Position numbers and translations under genes: made by a program. Shown piece after piece: positions 47,481-58,735 of a DNA stretch of 64,000 nucleotides. Source of the DNA: Diphasiastrum complanatum (taxonomy: Eukaryota; Streptophyta; Lycopodiopsida; Lycopodiales; Lycopodiaceae); contig MU832048.1 in assembly GCA_029204225.1 (NCBI GenBank), positions 1-64,000 on the forward strand, given 5' to 3'. The notes beneath the pieces are model-generated. The model was not told where the DNA came from. It made no database searches and was given only the letters and a program-made list of their open reading frames with translations. Within the stretch, counting starts at the first letter, position 1. The number at the start of each line of letters is the position of its first letter.

Positions 47481-48304
47481 CTTCTACTCACTTGGCAATT
47501 CTATGAATATTGGCAACACATCAAAGTAGGAATTGGATACAAATCCCTACCAAATGGAAACCAAAGTTACATTTAACATATGTTGTTGAGATATAGCTTA
47601 AATGAAGTCTAAAGAATGGAAAAAAATAGAGGATCATGCCATTTTTGCAGCGGAGTCTTCCTTGACAAAGCTATGATGCCAAAATGCACCAAAAATTGTC
47701 TTCCTACATTCATCTCTTTGAGCTTGTTTTCAATCTTGCACAAAAGCACTTGAATCACTCAACTAAAAATGGAAGTTCAAAAATCATAGCTCTATAATCA
47801 TGTCAAAGTTTCAAACGTCAAGGAAATCCTAAAACTGTTAGAATTCAATCAGTCTTTAACCTTGAACTTTGTAAGATGCAAAACTAGAAAACTAGCAATT
47901 GATATGATAACTCTTTGTGCAGAATAACAAATAGAACAAATAACAGATGATCTTAGGGGAACATTTGATAGGTATAATGCATTCAAAGATTGCATTTAAT
48001 GTGCAAGAGATAAAGAAAGAAAGATAGATAGATAGATCTGCTTAATCATAATGATTTTTCTATAGCGATGTTTGGCATACCGCACATCGCATTATCGCAA
48101 GAGAACTCTGTCCCTTACGGATAGAATAGACGAAGCAGTTCTTGCTAGTAGAAATGCTTCTATCTATTGCTCTTTGTGTCTAATCTTAGATGTGTGATTG
48201 ATTCAGCTCATCTCACATACTAGTGAATGGCTTTTCATCCTTACATTTAGCGTCTGATGATTCAAACTTGTCTATCTACAAGATTGCTCTTGCACTTGAC
48301 TCTC

Positions 48305-48336
<32 letters not shown>

Positions 48337-48500
48337 ATATGTGCATTTGATTAGAAGAGGGAGGTGGCCTTTAATGTAAGTGAATCACTGCAAGAACTGC
48401 CTAGACCTACCACATTATCGCATTTGGTCTACTGTCAGCTTTGTCCGTGGCGTCAGTCTGTTGTCTTGGTACTTAGCCGATTGTGGGATGTGGAGTGCGT
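47481..48500. other. AT-rich stretch with simple repeats
   Basis: No gene. GATA repeats near 48022-48037 and a (TA)n tract at 48306-48332. It may include the 3' LTR of the - strand copia to its right, but no LTR ends were pinned down. Confidence 0.4.
48306..48332. repeat. (TA)n microsatellite
   Basis: About 13 AT/TA units following CTCTTATA. Confidence 0.9.
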
Positions 48501-48539
48501 CGACTACAAGACCGTGCTTTTACAATCATAGCCATCACC

Positions 48540-49740
48540 ATTGCGGTTGACCTCTGGTTGTCGCTCATGATTTGTAGGAGTTGACTATCGGTTCCCTACG
48601 AATGTCTTCCTTTGTTTCCTTGAAGTTGTGGTTTGCGGTTTTATTGCAGAGTTAGTGGTTCGTCATTATTCTCTCCTAATTCGTTGAGGAACTGCTCGAG
48701 CCATGTAAGCTCATTCGCCATCTTGGCTATCGCAACATATCCCGCTTTGCACAAGACGATTGTGCAACTATTGTCTGTTTCCTACTGATCCAGAGAACAG
48801 CGACATTTGTTGCTATGGTGCATCCTCCTGAGACGCTCTTGGAGTCATCCTTTATGGATGCCCAGCTTGCATCACTGTAGGACTTCATCTGAAATCTTGC
48901 ATCTTGAGAAAAACAAAGACCATAGTCTTTTGTTTGTTTTAGGTATTGCAAAATCCTTTTTGCAATCTTCCAATGTGTGGGTCCTAGGTTAATGTTGAAT
49001 TGGCTCATTTTGAATACTACATAAGCGATGTCTGGCCGTGTGTTGTCTGCCAAATATATTAGTGAGCCAATAGGCCTTCTATAAGGTTTTTGCAGCATAG
49101 CCTCCTACTCTTCATCGTTCTTCGGACAATCTTCGTTACTCAACACTGTACCAGGAACCATTAGAGTATTTACTCCCCTACAATCTGTCATTTGGAAGTC
49201 TTCAATTATCTTGTCAGTATATCTCGACTAGTGAAGAAATAATTTCCCACCTTCAAGTTCCCTTTGAATTTGTAAACCTAGGTAGCATCTTGCTTCACCT
49301 AGATCTGATATCTCGAAATGTTTTGAGATATCCTCTTTTACTTGTGCAATGCAGTGTCCTTTCTTGACAAAATCAATGTATCATCGACGTAGACTCCAAT
49401 GATAATGATTTCACCATCTATTATCTTCAAATAGACATTTTAATCAGCTTTTAAAGGCTAGAACCCCAAGGATCTGAGTGCGTGAGCCTTTTTCTTATAC
49501 CATTGCCTAGCAGAGTGCTTTAGTCCGTAGATGCTCTTGCGCATTTTGTAGGCATAGCTGAGAAATGTCTTGCATGTAAATCCTAGTGGTTGGTCCATGT
49601 AGATTTTCCCGTTCGGATCTTCGTGCAAAAATGCTGCCTTCTCATCTACGATATGGATCTTAAGACCGTAGTGACAAAATTTCCAGAATTCACACGTGTG
49701 AGGAATGTCCACAAGTATGATTGATCTTGATTAAGCTTTG
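48540..49740 (-). mobile_element. Ty1/copia element H, RT-RNase H part
   Basis: The - strand has RT pieces (VDEKAAFLHEDPNGKIYMDQ P; SIYGLKHSARQWYKK; 49712-49458), then YRRPIGSLIYLADNTRPDIA, KRILQYLKQTKDYGLCF and SYSDASWASIKDDSKSVSGG (49098-48740), then an EAEYVAIAKMANELTWLEQF-like RNase H end (48650-48730). Broken frames. Probably the 3' half of the element whose integrase is at 57.36-58.73 kb. Confidence 0.85.
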
Positions 49741-50281
49741 TGATTAGCATAGTAACCTGTAGTGTAGATCTCTTCCCGAGCACTTCATGATGGCTAGTTG
49801 CAGATGCAAAGCGTATGACAAGAGTGCCTGGGTCTTTCTTAGGTTGCCATGCACTGTCCATATCCTTTTGGTGGTGTTGAAGACTCTCTTCAAGAAACTT
49901 TTTAGCATCACCAACAACATCATGAGAGTTCGTAATACCTCTAACTCGGACATTAAGAGCCTTGTGCTCTCGCAAATGGCTCGCGGTGAACGTAGCCGAG
50001 ATAAACAAAGTGGAGGTGGCAGAACAGCAATATTAGGACCCTTAAGCACATCTCTCCAGGATCGGACAATGGTATGATGCTGTTCCACTTGACTTTCAAG
50101 TTGTTGGATCTTAGCTGAAGTAGTCGAATGAGAGGAAGCTTCGAGTTTGATAGTTGTAACTTTTTTAATAAGATCATCGATAGACGAAATTAGTTTTTGA
50201 AGATGAGATTGAACAGCTTGGATCGTAGCTTTAAGAGAAAGACATGTTTTTCGATGGTCGTTGAGATATTCATATGAACAT
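49741..50281 (-). mobile_element. LINE ORF1 fragment
   Basis: The - strand reads EYLNDHRKTCLSLKATIQAV, a coiled-coil segment (SAKIQQLESQVEQHHTIVRS), then LNVRVRGITNSHDVVGDAKK and KDPGTLVIRFASATSHHEVL. It parallels ORF1 at 20.29-20.78 kb ([37 protein letters not shown]). It is joined directly to copia H at about 49740 and interrupted on the right by a copia LTR at 50282. Confidence 0.78.
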
Positions 50282-51013
<732 letters not shown>

Positions 51014-51056
51014 TCTATAGAAAGAAGTTTTGGTCGATGGTCGTTGAGATATTCAC

Positions 51057-52088
51057 GTTGGATTATTCTCCTTCCTATCAATCGACTAATCGGTTTTTAA
51101 TCTTCATCCAACTGTTCATCTAGTTCTGCGGATTCTCTCGTGTTTTACACAGTCTGCAGAAATACACGGAGTTTGACAACAATGTTTGGAATTTTCTCTC
51201 ACTACAAAACCCGACACTATCGCTTTTTTGCTACAATTAATTTTCTCTTAAAGCGACACTGTAAAAAATTGCAAGTAAAAATGCAGTGTCGCATGTTTCG
51301 CTTGTCAAGAATTGCGAGTAAAAATGCAGTGTCGCATTTTTTGCATTTTTTTCAAACTGCCTCAAATGATAAGAGAATGACTTTGGCAAGGTATGGGGCT
51401 ACCCAATATTCAAAAAATGAGATTTTGCGACATTGTCGCATTTCTCACAAAACTCGCATTTTTCGCTTTCTCTCTGATGACAGTTACGTTCATTTCTACA
51501 GAGTGACAATCACGTTCATTTATGCAGACAGACTCTTTATGGCCAAATGTCACCGCTTATCAGCAAGCAACTTCTGAGAAGAACTGGATGAATGCCAACA
51601 GACTCCAACTGGTAGTCGCATTTGACAACCTAATTGCTTAGTATAAATAGCTGTTTATATTTCAACATCTTAATTCTTAGATCAAATATTGAATAATTAG
51701 CTCTTTCTCAAGCCTGTGAGCTTGAACACTCTTGAGCATTCTAGCTCAGTTCTTTAGAGTTGATTAGAGATTGCTATTGCGCTTACTACTTATTAGTAGT
51801 TGCGCTTGATTCAGACTTTTATTTAGTCGTTCAGAAATAGCTTAGAGTACGCGGCTTCGATCCGCAAACTTGTTGTACTCATTTACTTCTGTTTTGTTTC
51901 ATACTGAATCAATACTATCTTTTATTGCATTCAGGTTTGTCTCAGAATGTATGCATTTCTGTAATTCTTCTCAACAAATTGTTTGTTTGATAATTCAATG
52001 CTTTAAATGTTTGACTATGTAATCATTGTAGTACTAATGATTTCAAAGTTAGTTACTATAAGATCGAATGTGATTTTTATCACTATTG
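51057..52088 (+). repeat. Copia I LTR copy 2 (5' LTR)
   Basis: It starts CGTTGGATTATTCTCC (first base changed from T). Homology to the outer 3' LTR (56185-57173) runs to about 52088. It includes GTATAAATAG at 51641 as a likely TATA box. After 52088 the sequence enters coding DNA directly, so PBS, gag and protease are missing. Confidence 0.85.
51641..51650 (+). promoter_or_regulatory. Likely TATA box of copia I LTR
   Basis: GTATAAATAG is conserved at the same LTR position in copy 1 (about 50759) and, with small changes, near 55591 and 56809. Confidence 0.6.
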
Positions 52089-53138
52089 GGTACTGTAAGA
52101 TTTAGGTTCCAACATGATCAATTCAAACTACTGTCAAAAGTCTTGTATGTTTTTAAACTCTCTACAAATCTGTTATCAGTAAGTAGAATTACAGATCTAG
52201 TTCATAAGGGAGAGTTTGAGTCAGATCAATGCAGAATTATCAATAGGAGTAATAAGATCCTTGCACTCGACAAGATGCATGGATACTTATATAGATTGGC
52301 ACATTGTTATTCTGATTCTAGTCAAGCTTTAAAAATCTTTATTCTTGTCAATAAAACATTACTATGGCATCATCGCTTAGGACACTTGAATTATGCATCT
52401 GTTTCGAACATGTCCAGACAATTCCTAGTACTTGATCTCGACTATCCTTCTGGTAAAGTCAGAAGAACAACTGTTTACTTCATTAAACAGAAATCGAAAA
52501 CTTTCATCAAGTTCAGACAATTCAAAGAGCATGCAGAAAATCAAACTGGCAAACGAATCAAAGCACTGAGGTCAGATAACGGGAGAGAATACATCTCCAT
52601 CGAATTCAAGGAGTATTGCCTTAACAACGACATTGAACAACAATACATGACTTCCTATTTGCCTCAGTCAAATGGTCTTGCTGAGAGAAAGAACAGAACC
52701 TTAGTTGAATCAGCAAAGTGCATGTTATCACATGCAACACTTCTGAAGTCCTTCTGGGCTGGAGCTGTTTCAACATCAATCTATATTCGGAACAAATGTC
52801 CTACTAAAGGTCTCTCAAACAAAACACCATTCGAAATTTGGACAGGTACCAAACCTTCTCTATCAAACTTACGTGTTTTTGGATGTACTACTTCTGTGCA
52901 GATTCCTCATGATCTCAGGAAGAAGCTCGACTTCCAGAGTATCAAATGTATTTTCATCAGCTACGTCACTACTTCAGATCAAGCCTATAAGTTGTTTGAT
53001 CCCATCGAGTCGAAGATATTCACTGGCCGGGATGTCATCTTCATCGAAGATCAGTTTATCGACCTCAAAGGAAAAGACAGTGCCCATGTAGCCGACCTGT
53101 CAGATTCTCCTAACATATTGAGCTTTCTAGTTCCTTAG
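52086..53138 (+). pseudogene. Copia I pol fragment: GAG-pre-integrase and integrase
   Basis: 350 open codons. LYVFKLSTNLLSVSRI and LLWHHRLGHLN are the GAG-pre-integrase/zinc region. KALRSDNGREY and LPQSNGLAERKNRTLVESAK hold the second Asp and the Glu of the integrase triad. RVFGCTTSVQIPHDLRKKLD is the C-terminal domain. The segment with the first catalytic Asp (normally before TVYFIKQKS) is missing: the text passes from HLNYASVSNMSRQF to TTVYFIKQKSKTF. There is no upstream gag. An integrase from this frame would be inactive. Confidence 0.9.
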
Positions 53139-54926
53139 TCAACTATTTCCATTGAAGGTCCAAGCTCATCTACTCTCGACAAACAACATGTCAATGACGA
53201 ATCCAAAGATAATGATGTTGCAGTTCAGCAATTACATTATGATGAAAATGATCAACTTCCTCTATTTCTCAGAAGATCGTCAAGAGTTAGCAGACCACCT
53301 ATCAGGTATATCAATGAGTCTGCAGCCTACCTTGTTCACGAGCCGACGACTGTCGAAGAGGCACTCAGTCAGCCCGATTCCGATCTCTGGAAAGAAACTA
53401 TGGATAAAGAATATTCATTTCTTATCAAGAACCAGACATAGACGATTGTCGAATTACCTGCTAGCAAAAACACGTAGTTGATTGCAAATGGATTTTCAAA
53501 GTCAAGTACAAAGCAGATGGAATCATCGATAGAAGAAAAGCCGACTTATTGTCAGAGGATTTTCTCAGGTATACAACGTCGATTACATTGAGACTTTCAG
53601 TCCAATAGTTAAACATTTTTCTATTCGACTTTTATTATTGTTTGCTGCTGCAGCAGATTTGGAAATACATCAGATGGATGTGTACAGACAACATATCTCA
53701 ATGGAGTTATCAAAGAAGACAGTTACATGGTGCAACCCGAAGGTTATATTATCGAGGGTAAACACAATCATGTGTATAAACTCCATATGGCACTTTATGG
53801 CTTGAAGCAATCTGCTCGAGCATGGATTCAAAGGATCAATACTTTCTTTATTGATCACGGCTACACACCAAACTCTTTAGATTCTAATGTTTACTTCAAG
53901 ACAATGCAGCAGTTTTTTTATTATTATCACCTTATATGTGGATGACACATTGCTTTTCGGCAACAATATCGATCTGATAAAAGAAGCGAAGACTATGCTA
54001 TCTTCCGAATTCGACATGACCGATCTGGACGAAGCTCATCTTTGCCTTGGTATTCAAATTCACAGAGACAAATCGAAAGTTGATCTACATTACTCAATAG
54101 AGGTACATCTACAATATGTTATTCAGATATAATCTGGTTAATTGCAAGTTAGCTCTCTCACCAATGGAACCAGGTCTCAAATTGTCAAAGGACCAGTGTC
54201 CCCAAACAATTCAAGAGAAGGAGCAGATGCGTGAGTATTCTTATCATTCGATAATAGGATCCTTTATGTACGCAATGATCTGTACCAAGCCAGACATAGC
54301 TTTTGCAGTCAGCTCTTTAAGTCAGTATATGACTAACCCTGGTATAACACATTGGAAGGCTCTTATCAGAGTCATGAGATATCTTCGAGCTACTATGGAC
54401 TTTTGCATTTGTTATGGAGCAGTCGGCAACGACAAACTCAATTTACTTAGTGGTTACACAGATGCAAGTTGGGCAGGAGATGTAGACACTCGTAAATCTA
54501 CTTCCAGATTTACATTCTTCCTCAACAATGGTCCAATTTCTGGAACAGTCGTAAGCAATCTTTGATAGCTCTATCTTCCACTGAATCAGAGTATATCACA
54601 GCCTCTTAGGCTACAAAGGAAACAATTTGGTTGAGAAACTTACTTTCTGAATCAATCTGTTCTGACATTATTATTTTGTGATAATCAAAGTGCCATTGCC
54701 TTATCATCCAACCCCAGATTTCATTCTAGGAGTAAGCACATTGAACTGAAGTATCATTTTGTCAAAAGGAAAGTTCTCAACCAAGAAGTCAGATTGCAGT
54801 ACTGTAGAACGCAAGATATAATAGCAGATATTTTTACCAAGGCATTAAGTTTGAAAGCACACAGAAGATTCTGTGTAAAACTAAGTTTGAAGGTCAAGGC
54901 ATTCAAGGATTCAGATTAAGGGGGAG
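53139..54926 (+). pseudogene. Copia I RT and RNase H remnant
   Basis: RT pieces: LLLFAAAADLEIHQMDV (about 53630-53685), MVQPEGYIIEGKHNHVYKLH and YGLKQSARAWIQR (53727-53830), then YVDDTLLFGNNIDLIKEAKT (53935-53990). RNase H: DIAFAVSSLSQYM, GYTDASWAGDVDTRKSTS (54296-54510), TESEYITAS, DNQSAIALSSNPRFHSRSKH, DIIADIFTKAL (to about 54850). It ends in GATTAAGGGGGAG before the LTR. Frameshifts and stops are present. Confidence 0.88.
54918..54926 (+). other. Polypurine tract of copia I
   Basis: AAGGGGGAG directly before the LTR start TGTTGGATT at 54927. Confidence 0.85.
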
Positions 54927-55850
54927 TGTTGGATTATTCTCCTTCTTACTGATCAACTAATCGGTTTTAATCCTCATCCATTGTTTATCCAGTTTTGTGG
55001 ATTTTCCCGTGTTTTTATACAGTCTGCAAAATTACAAGTGTTTTTACACAGTCTGCAAAAATACACGGAGTTTGACAACAGTGTCGCATTTTCTCTTTCT
55101 ACAATCTAGACAATGTCGCTTGTCAAGAATTACGAGTAAAATTATAGTGTCAAATTTTTTGCATTTTTGTGACATTGTCGTCTGTCAGGAATTACGTGTG
55201 AAAATGCAATGTCGTCTTTTTCGCATTTTTCGCCTGTCAGGATTTGCGAGTAGAAATGAAGAATCGCATTTTTCACATTTTTTCAAAGTGCCTCAAATGT
55301 TAAGGAAATGACTCTGGCAAATTGTGGAGCTACCCCAATATTACGAAAATGATATTTTATCACACTGTCGTCTTTTTCGAAAAGAGTTGACATTGTCGTC
55401 TTTTTACGACATAGTCGCCTGTGGCAGTTTTAGTTTATTTCTGCAGAGTAACAATTTTAGTTCATTTATGCAGATAGACTATTTATGGCCAATTTTCACC
55501 GCTTATCAGCAATCAATTTCTGAGAAGGAACTAGATGAATGTCTGCGGACTCCAGCCAACTGGCAATCGCATTTGATGACCTAATTACTTAGTATAAATT
55601 AGCTGTTCATACATCTCAATTATCATCTGAGAATGTTATTGTGAATTGTGAAGGAGTTAAGTGTTATTACACGACACTTCCTACGCTCTCATCAAGAAGA
55701 TCGTTCAAAATCAGAAAGTATTGTAGTTAGCTCTCTATCAAGCTTTCAAGCTTGAACTCTCTTGAGCATTCTAGATCAGTCTTTTAGAGACTTATTTTAG
55801 AGTTGCTATTGCGCTACCGCTTATCAGCAGAGCTGCTTATTATCAGATAG
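54927..55850 (+). repeat. Copia I LTR copy 3 (inner, truncated at its 3' end)
   Basis: It starts TGTTGGATTATTCTCC after a PPT, has the GTGTCGC/TTTTCGC sub-repeats and GTATAAATTAG near 55591, and breaks off near 55850 before the last about 250 bases of the LTR. Confidence 0.83.
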
Positions 55851-56184
55851 AAAACAGAAGTTGATCTACATTACACAATAGAGGTACATCTACAGTATAT
55901 CACTCTGAATCAATATGCTCCGACATTATTATTTTGTGATAATCAAAGTGCCATTGCCTTGTCAGCCAACCCTAGATTTCATTCTAGGAGTAAGCACATT
56001 GAGCTGAAGTATCACTATGTCAGAAGCAAAGTTCTCAACGAAGAGGTCAGATTGGAGTACTGTTGAACGCAAGATATGACAGCGGATATTTTTACTAAAG
56101 CATTAAGCTTGGATGCACACAAAAGGTTTTATGCATAACTAAGTTTAAAGGTCAAGGCATTCAAGGATTCAGATTAAGGAGGAG
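55851..56184 (+). mobile_element. Second copy of the copia I internal 3' end
   Basis: GTTGATCTACATTAC... (as at about 54079) joins to ...TGAATCAATATGCTCCGACA (as at about 54647), so about 0.5 kb is deleted. Then a second DNQSAIALSANPRFHSRSKH to the end with PPT-like AAGGAGGAG at 56176-56184. It differs from 54650-54926 at roughly one base in ten. Confidence 0.85.
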
Positions 56185-57173
56185 TGTCGGATTATTCTCC
56201 TTCCTACTAATCGACTAATCGGTTTTTAATCTTCATCCAACTGTTTATCCAGTTCTATGGATTCTCCCGTGTTTTACACAATATGTAGAATTACAAGTGT
56301 TTTTACACAGATTGCAGAAATACACGGAGTTTGACAGTAGTGTCAGGAATTTTCTCACTACAAAGCCCGATATTGTTGTTTTTTTGCTACAGTCAATTTT
56401 CTCTTAAAGCGACTCTGTAAAAAATTGCAAGTAAAAATGTAGCATCGCGTTTTTTGCATTTTTCGCCTATCGGGAATTGCGAGTAAAAATGCAATGTCGC
56501 ATTTTTTGAATTTTTACAAAGTGCCTCAAATGTTAAGGAAATGAATTTCGCAAAGTGTGGGGCCACCCAATGTTCAGAAAATGAGATTTTGTGACACTGT
56601 CGCATTTCTAACAAAACTCGCATTTTTTGCTTTCTCCTTGATGATAGTTATGTTCATTTCTGCAGAGTGATAGTCACGTTCATTTATGCAGACAGACTCT
56701 TTACGACCAAATGTCGCCGCTTATCAACAAGCAACTTCCAAGAATAACTGGATGCATGCCAGCAAACTCCAGCCAATTGACAGCCGCATTTGACGACCTA
56801 ATTGCTTAGTATATATAGCTCATTCTAGTTCAGTTCTTTAGAGTTGATTAGAGATTGCTATTGCACTTACTGTTTATCAATAGTTGCGGTTAATTCAGAC
56901 TTTTATTTAGTTGCTTAGAAATAGCTTAGAGTACGTGACTTCGTTCCGCAAACTTGTTGTACTCATTTACTTCTGTTTCGTTTCATACTGAATCAATACT
57001 ATCTTTTATTGCATTCAAGTTTGTCTCAAAATGTATGTGTTTTTGTAATTCTTCGTGACCGATTATTTGTCTAATAATTCAATGTTTTTTAATGTTTGGC
57101 TATGTAATCACTGTAGTACTAATGATTTCAAAGTTAGTTACTATAAGATCGAACGTGATTTTTATTACTATTG
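56185..57173 (+). repeat. Copia I LTR copy 4 (outer 3' LTR)
   Basis: It starts TGTCGGATTATTCTCC and matches the 5' LTR (51057-52088) to about 57173, with TATATATAG near 56810. A short deletion follows the TATA region compared with copy 2. Confidence 0.85.
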
Positions 57174-57359
57174 TTTTTTTTTAAATTGATAGGCATAGTC
57201 ATGCATGAAAAAAGACGAAGATATATTATTTCGCTGCGCACGATAAGTTTTCTTTCTTGTGGTTCGAATTCTTTTTATTCGAATCTTATTCGACCTATCT
57301 TTTATACACCTCTTTCCAACAATTCATAGGAACATAACTGATCTGCACGAATGACAGAG

Positions 57360-58735
57360 ATCATAAAGGCTGGAGGGTATTTGGGGTCAAAGGATCGGCT
57401 ACAATGAATTCACTATTAACAAGAATAGGATCGGACGGAGAGATATGAATAACAACTGGAATAGAAGGTGAATGTGAAGGTGAAGGTGGATCTGAAATGG
57501 AAGAGGAAGATGAAGCAGATGAAGAGGATAATTGGGAATTTTGTTGGGACACTAAGAATATCAACTAGCACTAATAAACTTGTTGCCAAGCACTTTCTGT
57601 ATATGCATTTAAGGGAATAGTCTTACAATTCAACGGGCACGACCTGGAAGAGAGAGAAAAAGAAACACTTCACTTTCTTCTTCTTGGTCTTTGAGTTAGA
57701 AGGATGAGATGTATCATCCTCTTTCCCATCTTTGTCTCGATCTTTGGCTTTGTCTTTGTTGATTTTCACACGTGCGGAATTCCAGAATTCCATACTACCA
57801 CTTTTCAGGTCTGAAAAATCAGTTCTGTAGTATTGATTCCTTAGAATTTCATAGTTAGCTGAATCTTTGTTGGCCATCGTTCTTGTCTCATCGAACTTCA
57901 CATCTCTGATGGTTTTAACTTGATTAGTGTCTAGTAGATAGATCCTGCAATTTGATGAATGTATATCATATCTTACAAGGTATCCTTGCTCGACTTTCTC
58001 GTTTAGCTTCTTCCGAATCTTGTCAGGAATGTATGCATATGCTATACATCCAAAGGTACGTACATGAGCTGGATTAGGCTTATTGCCCCACCATACCTCA
58101 TGTGGTGTGGTGTGAGGAACGTCGGAATCTTGCATGTCCTGTTCTGCAGGTAAGTGGCCGTAACTACTACTTTAGCCCATAATGATCTTGATGCCTTTAT
58201 ATAGGCCATCATGCATCTTGCTGCTTCCATGAGAGTTCTATTCTTTCTCTCTGCTACACCATTGTGTTGTGGTGTATAGGTTGTAGTCTTCCTATGAAGG
58301 ATGCCACGACTGTTGCAAAAGTCAGCAAAGCGGTCTCCACCTTCGTTAGTTTGAATCTGTTTGACTTTTCTTTCGATCCATTTTTAGTCCAGTTTACATA
58401 TTCTGTAAACTTATCAAGAGCTTCATATTTGTTGTGAATAAAGTATACGGTGGCAAACTTGTTGAAGTCATCGATAAAGGTGATATAGTATCGTGAGCCT
58501 CCCACAAAAACTACATCAAAAGGTCCACAGATGTCGGAGTGTATTAGTTCTAGGAGCAATGTTGCTCTGAACGAATCCTTAATGAAAGGTGTTCATGAAA
58601 TTTTGCCTTTGTTGCATGCATCACAGGGTGTCAAGCTTGCATCCTTAACGCTTACTCCCATGAATGTGCCATTCTAGCTTGCTTTGAATAGCACCATTGG
58701 GTTCATGTGACATAGTCTTTTATGTCATAGGAAAT
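57360..58735 (-). mobile_element. Ty1/copia element H, GAG-pre-integrase and integrase part
   Basis: From right to left on the - strand: LCHMNPMVLFKAS and TPCDACNKGK (58720-58620), ELIHSDICGPFDVVFVGGSR and YYITFIDDFNKFATVYFIHN (58550-58430; first Asp of the integrase triad), MEAARCMMAYIKASRSLWAK (58230-58170; region just after the catalytic Glu), TPHEVWWGNKPNPAHVRTFG (58110-58050), IPDKIRKKLNEKVEQGYLVR, then a Ser/Pro-rich linker (57564-57361). Frameshifts occur. It is the 5' half of the element whose RT is at 48.5-49.7 kb. Confidence 0.87.
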
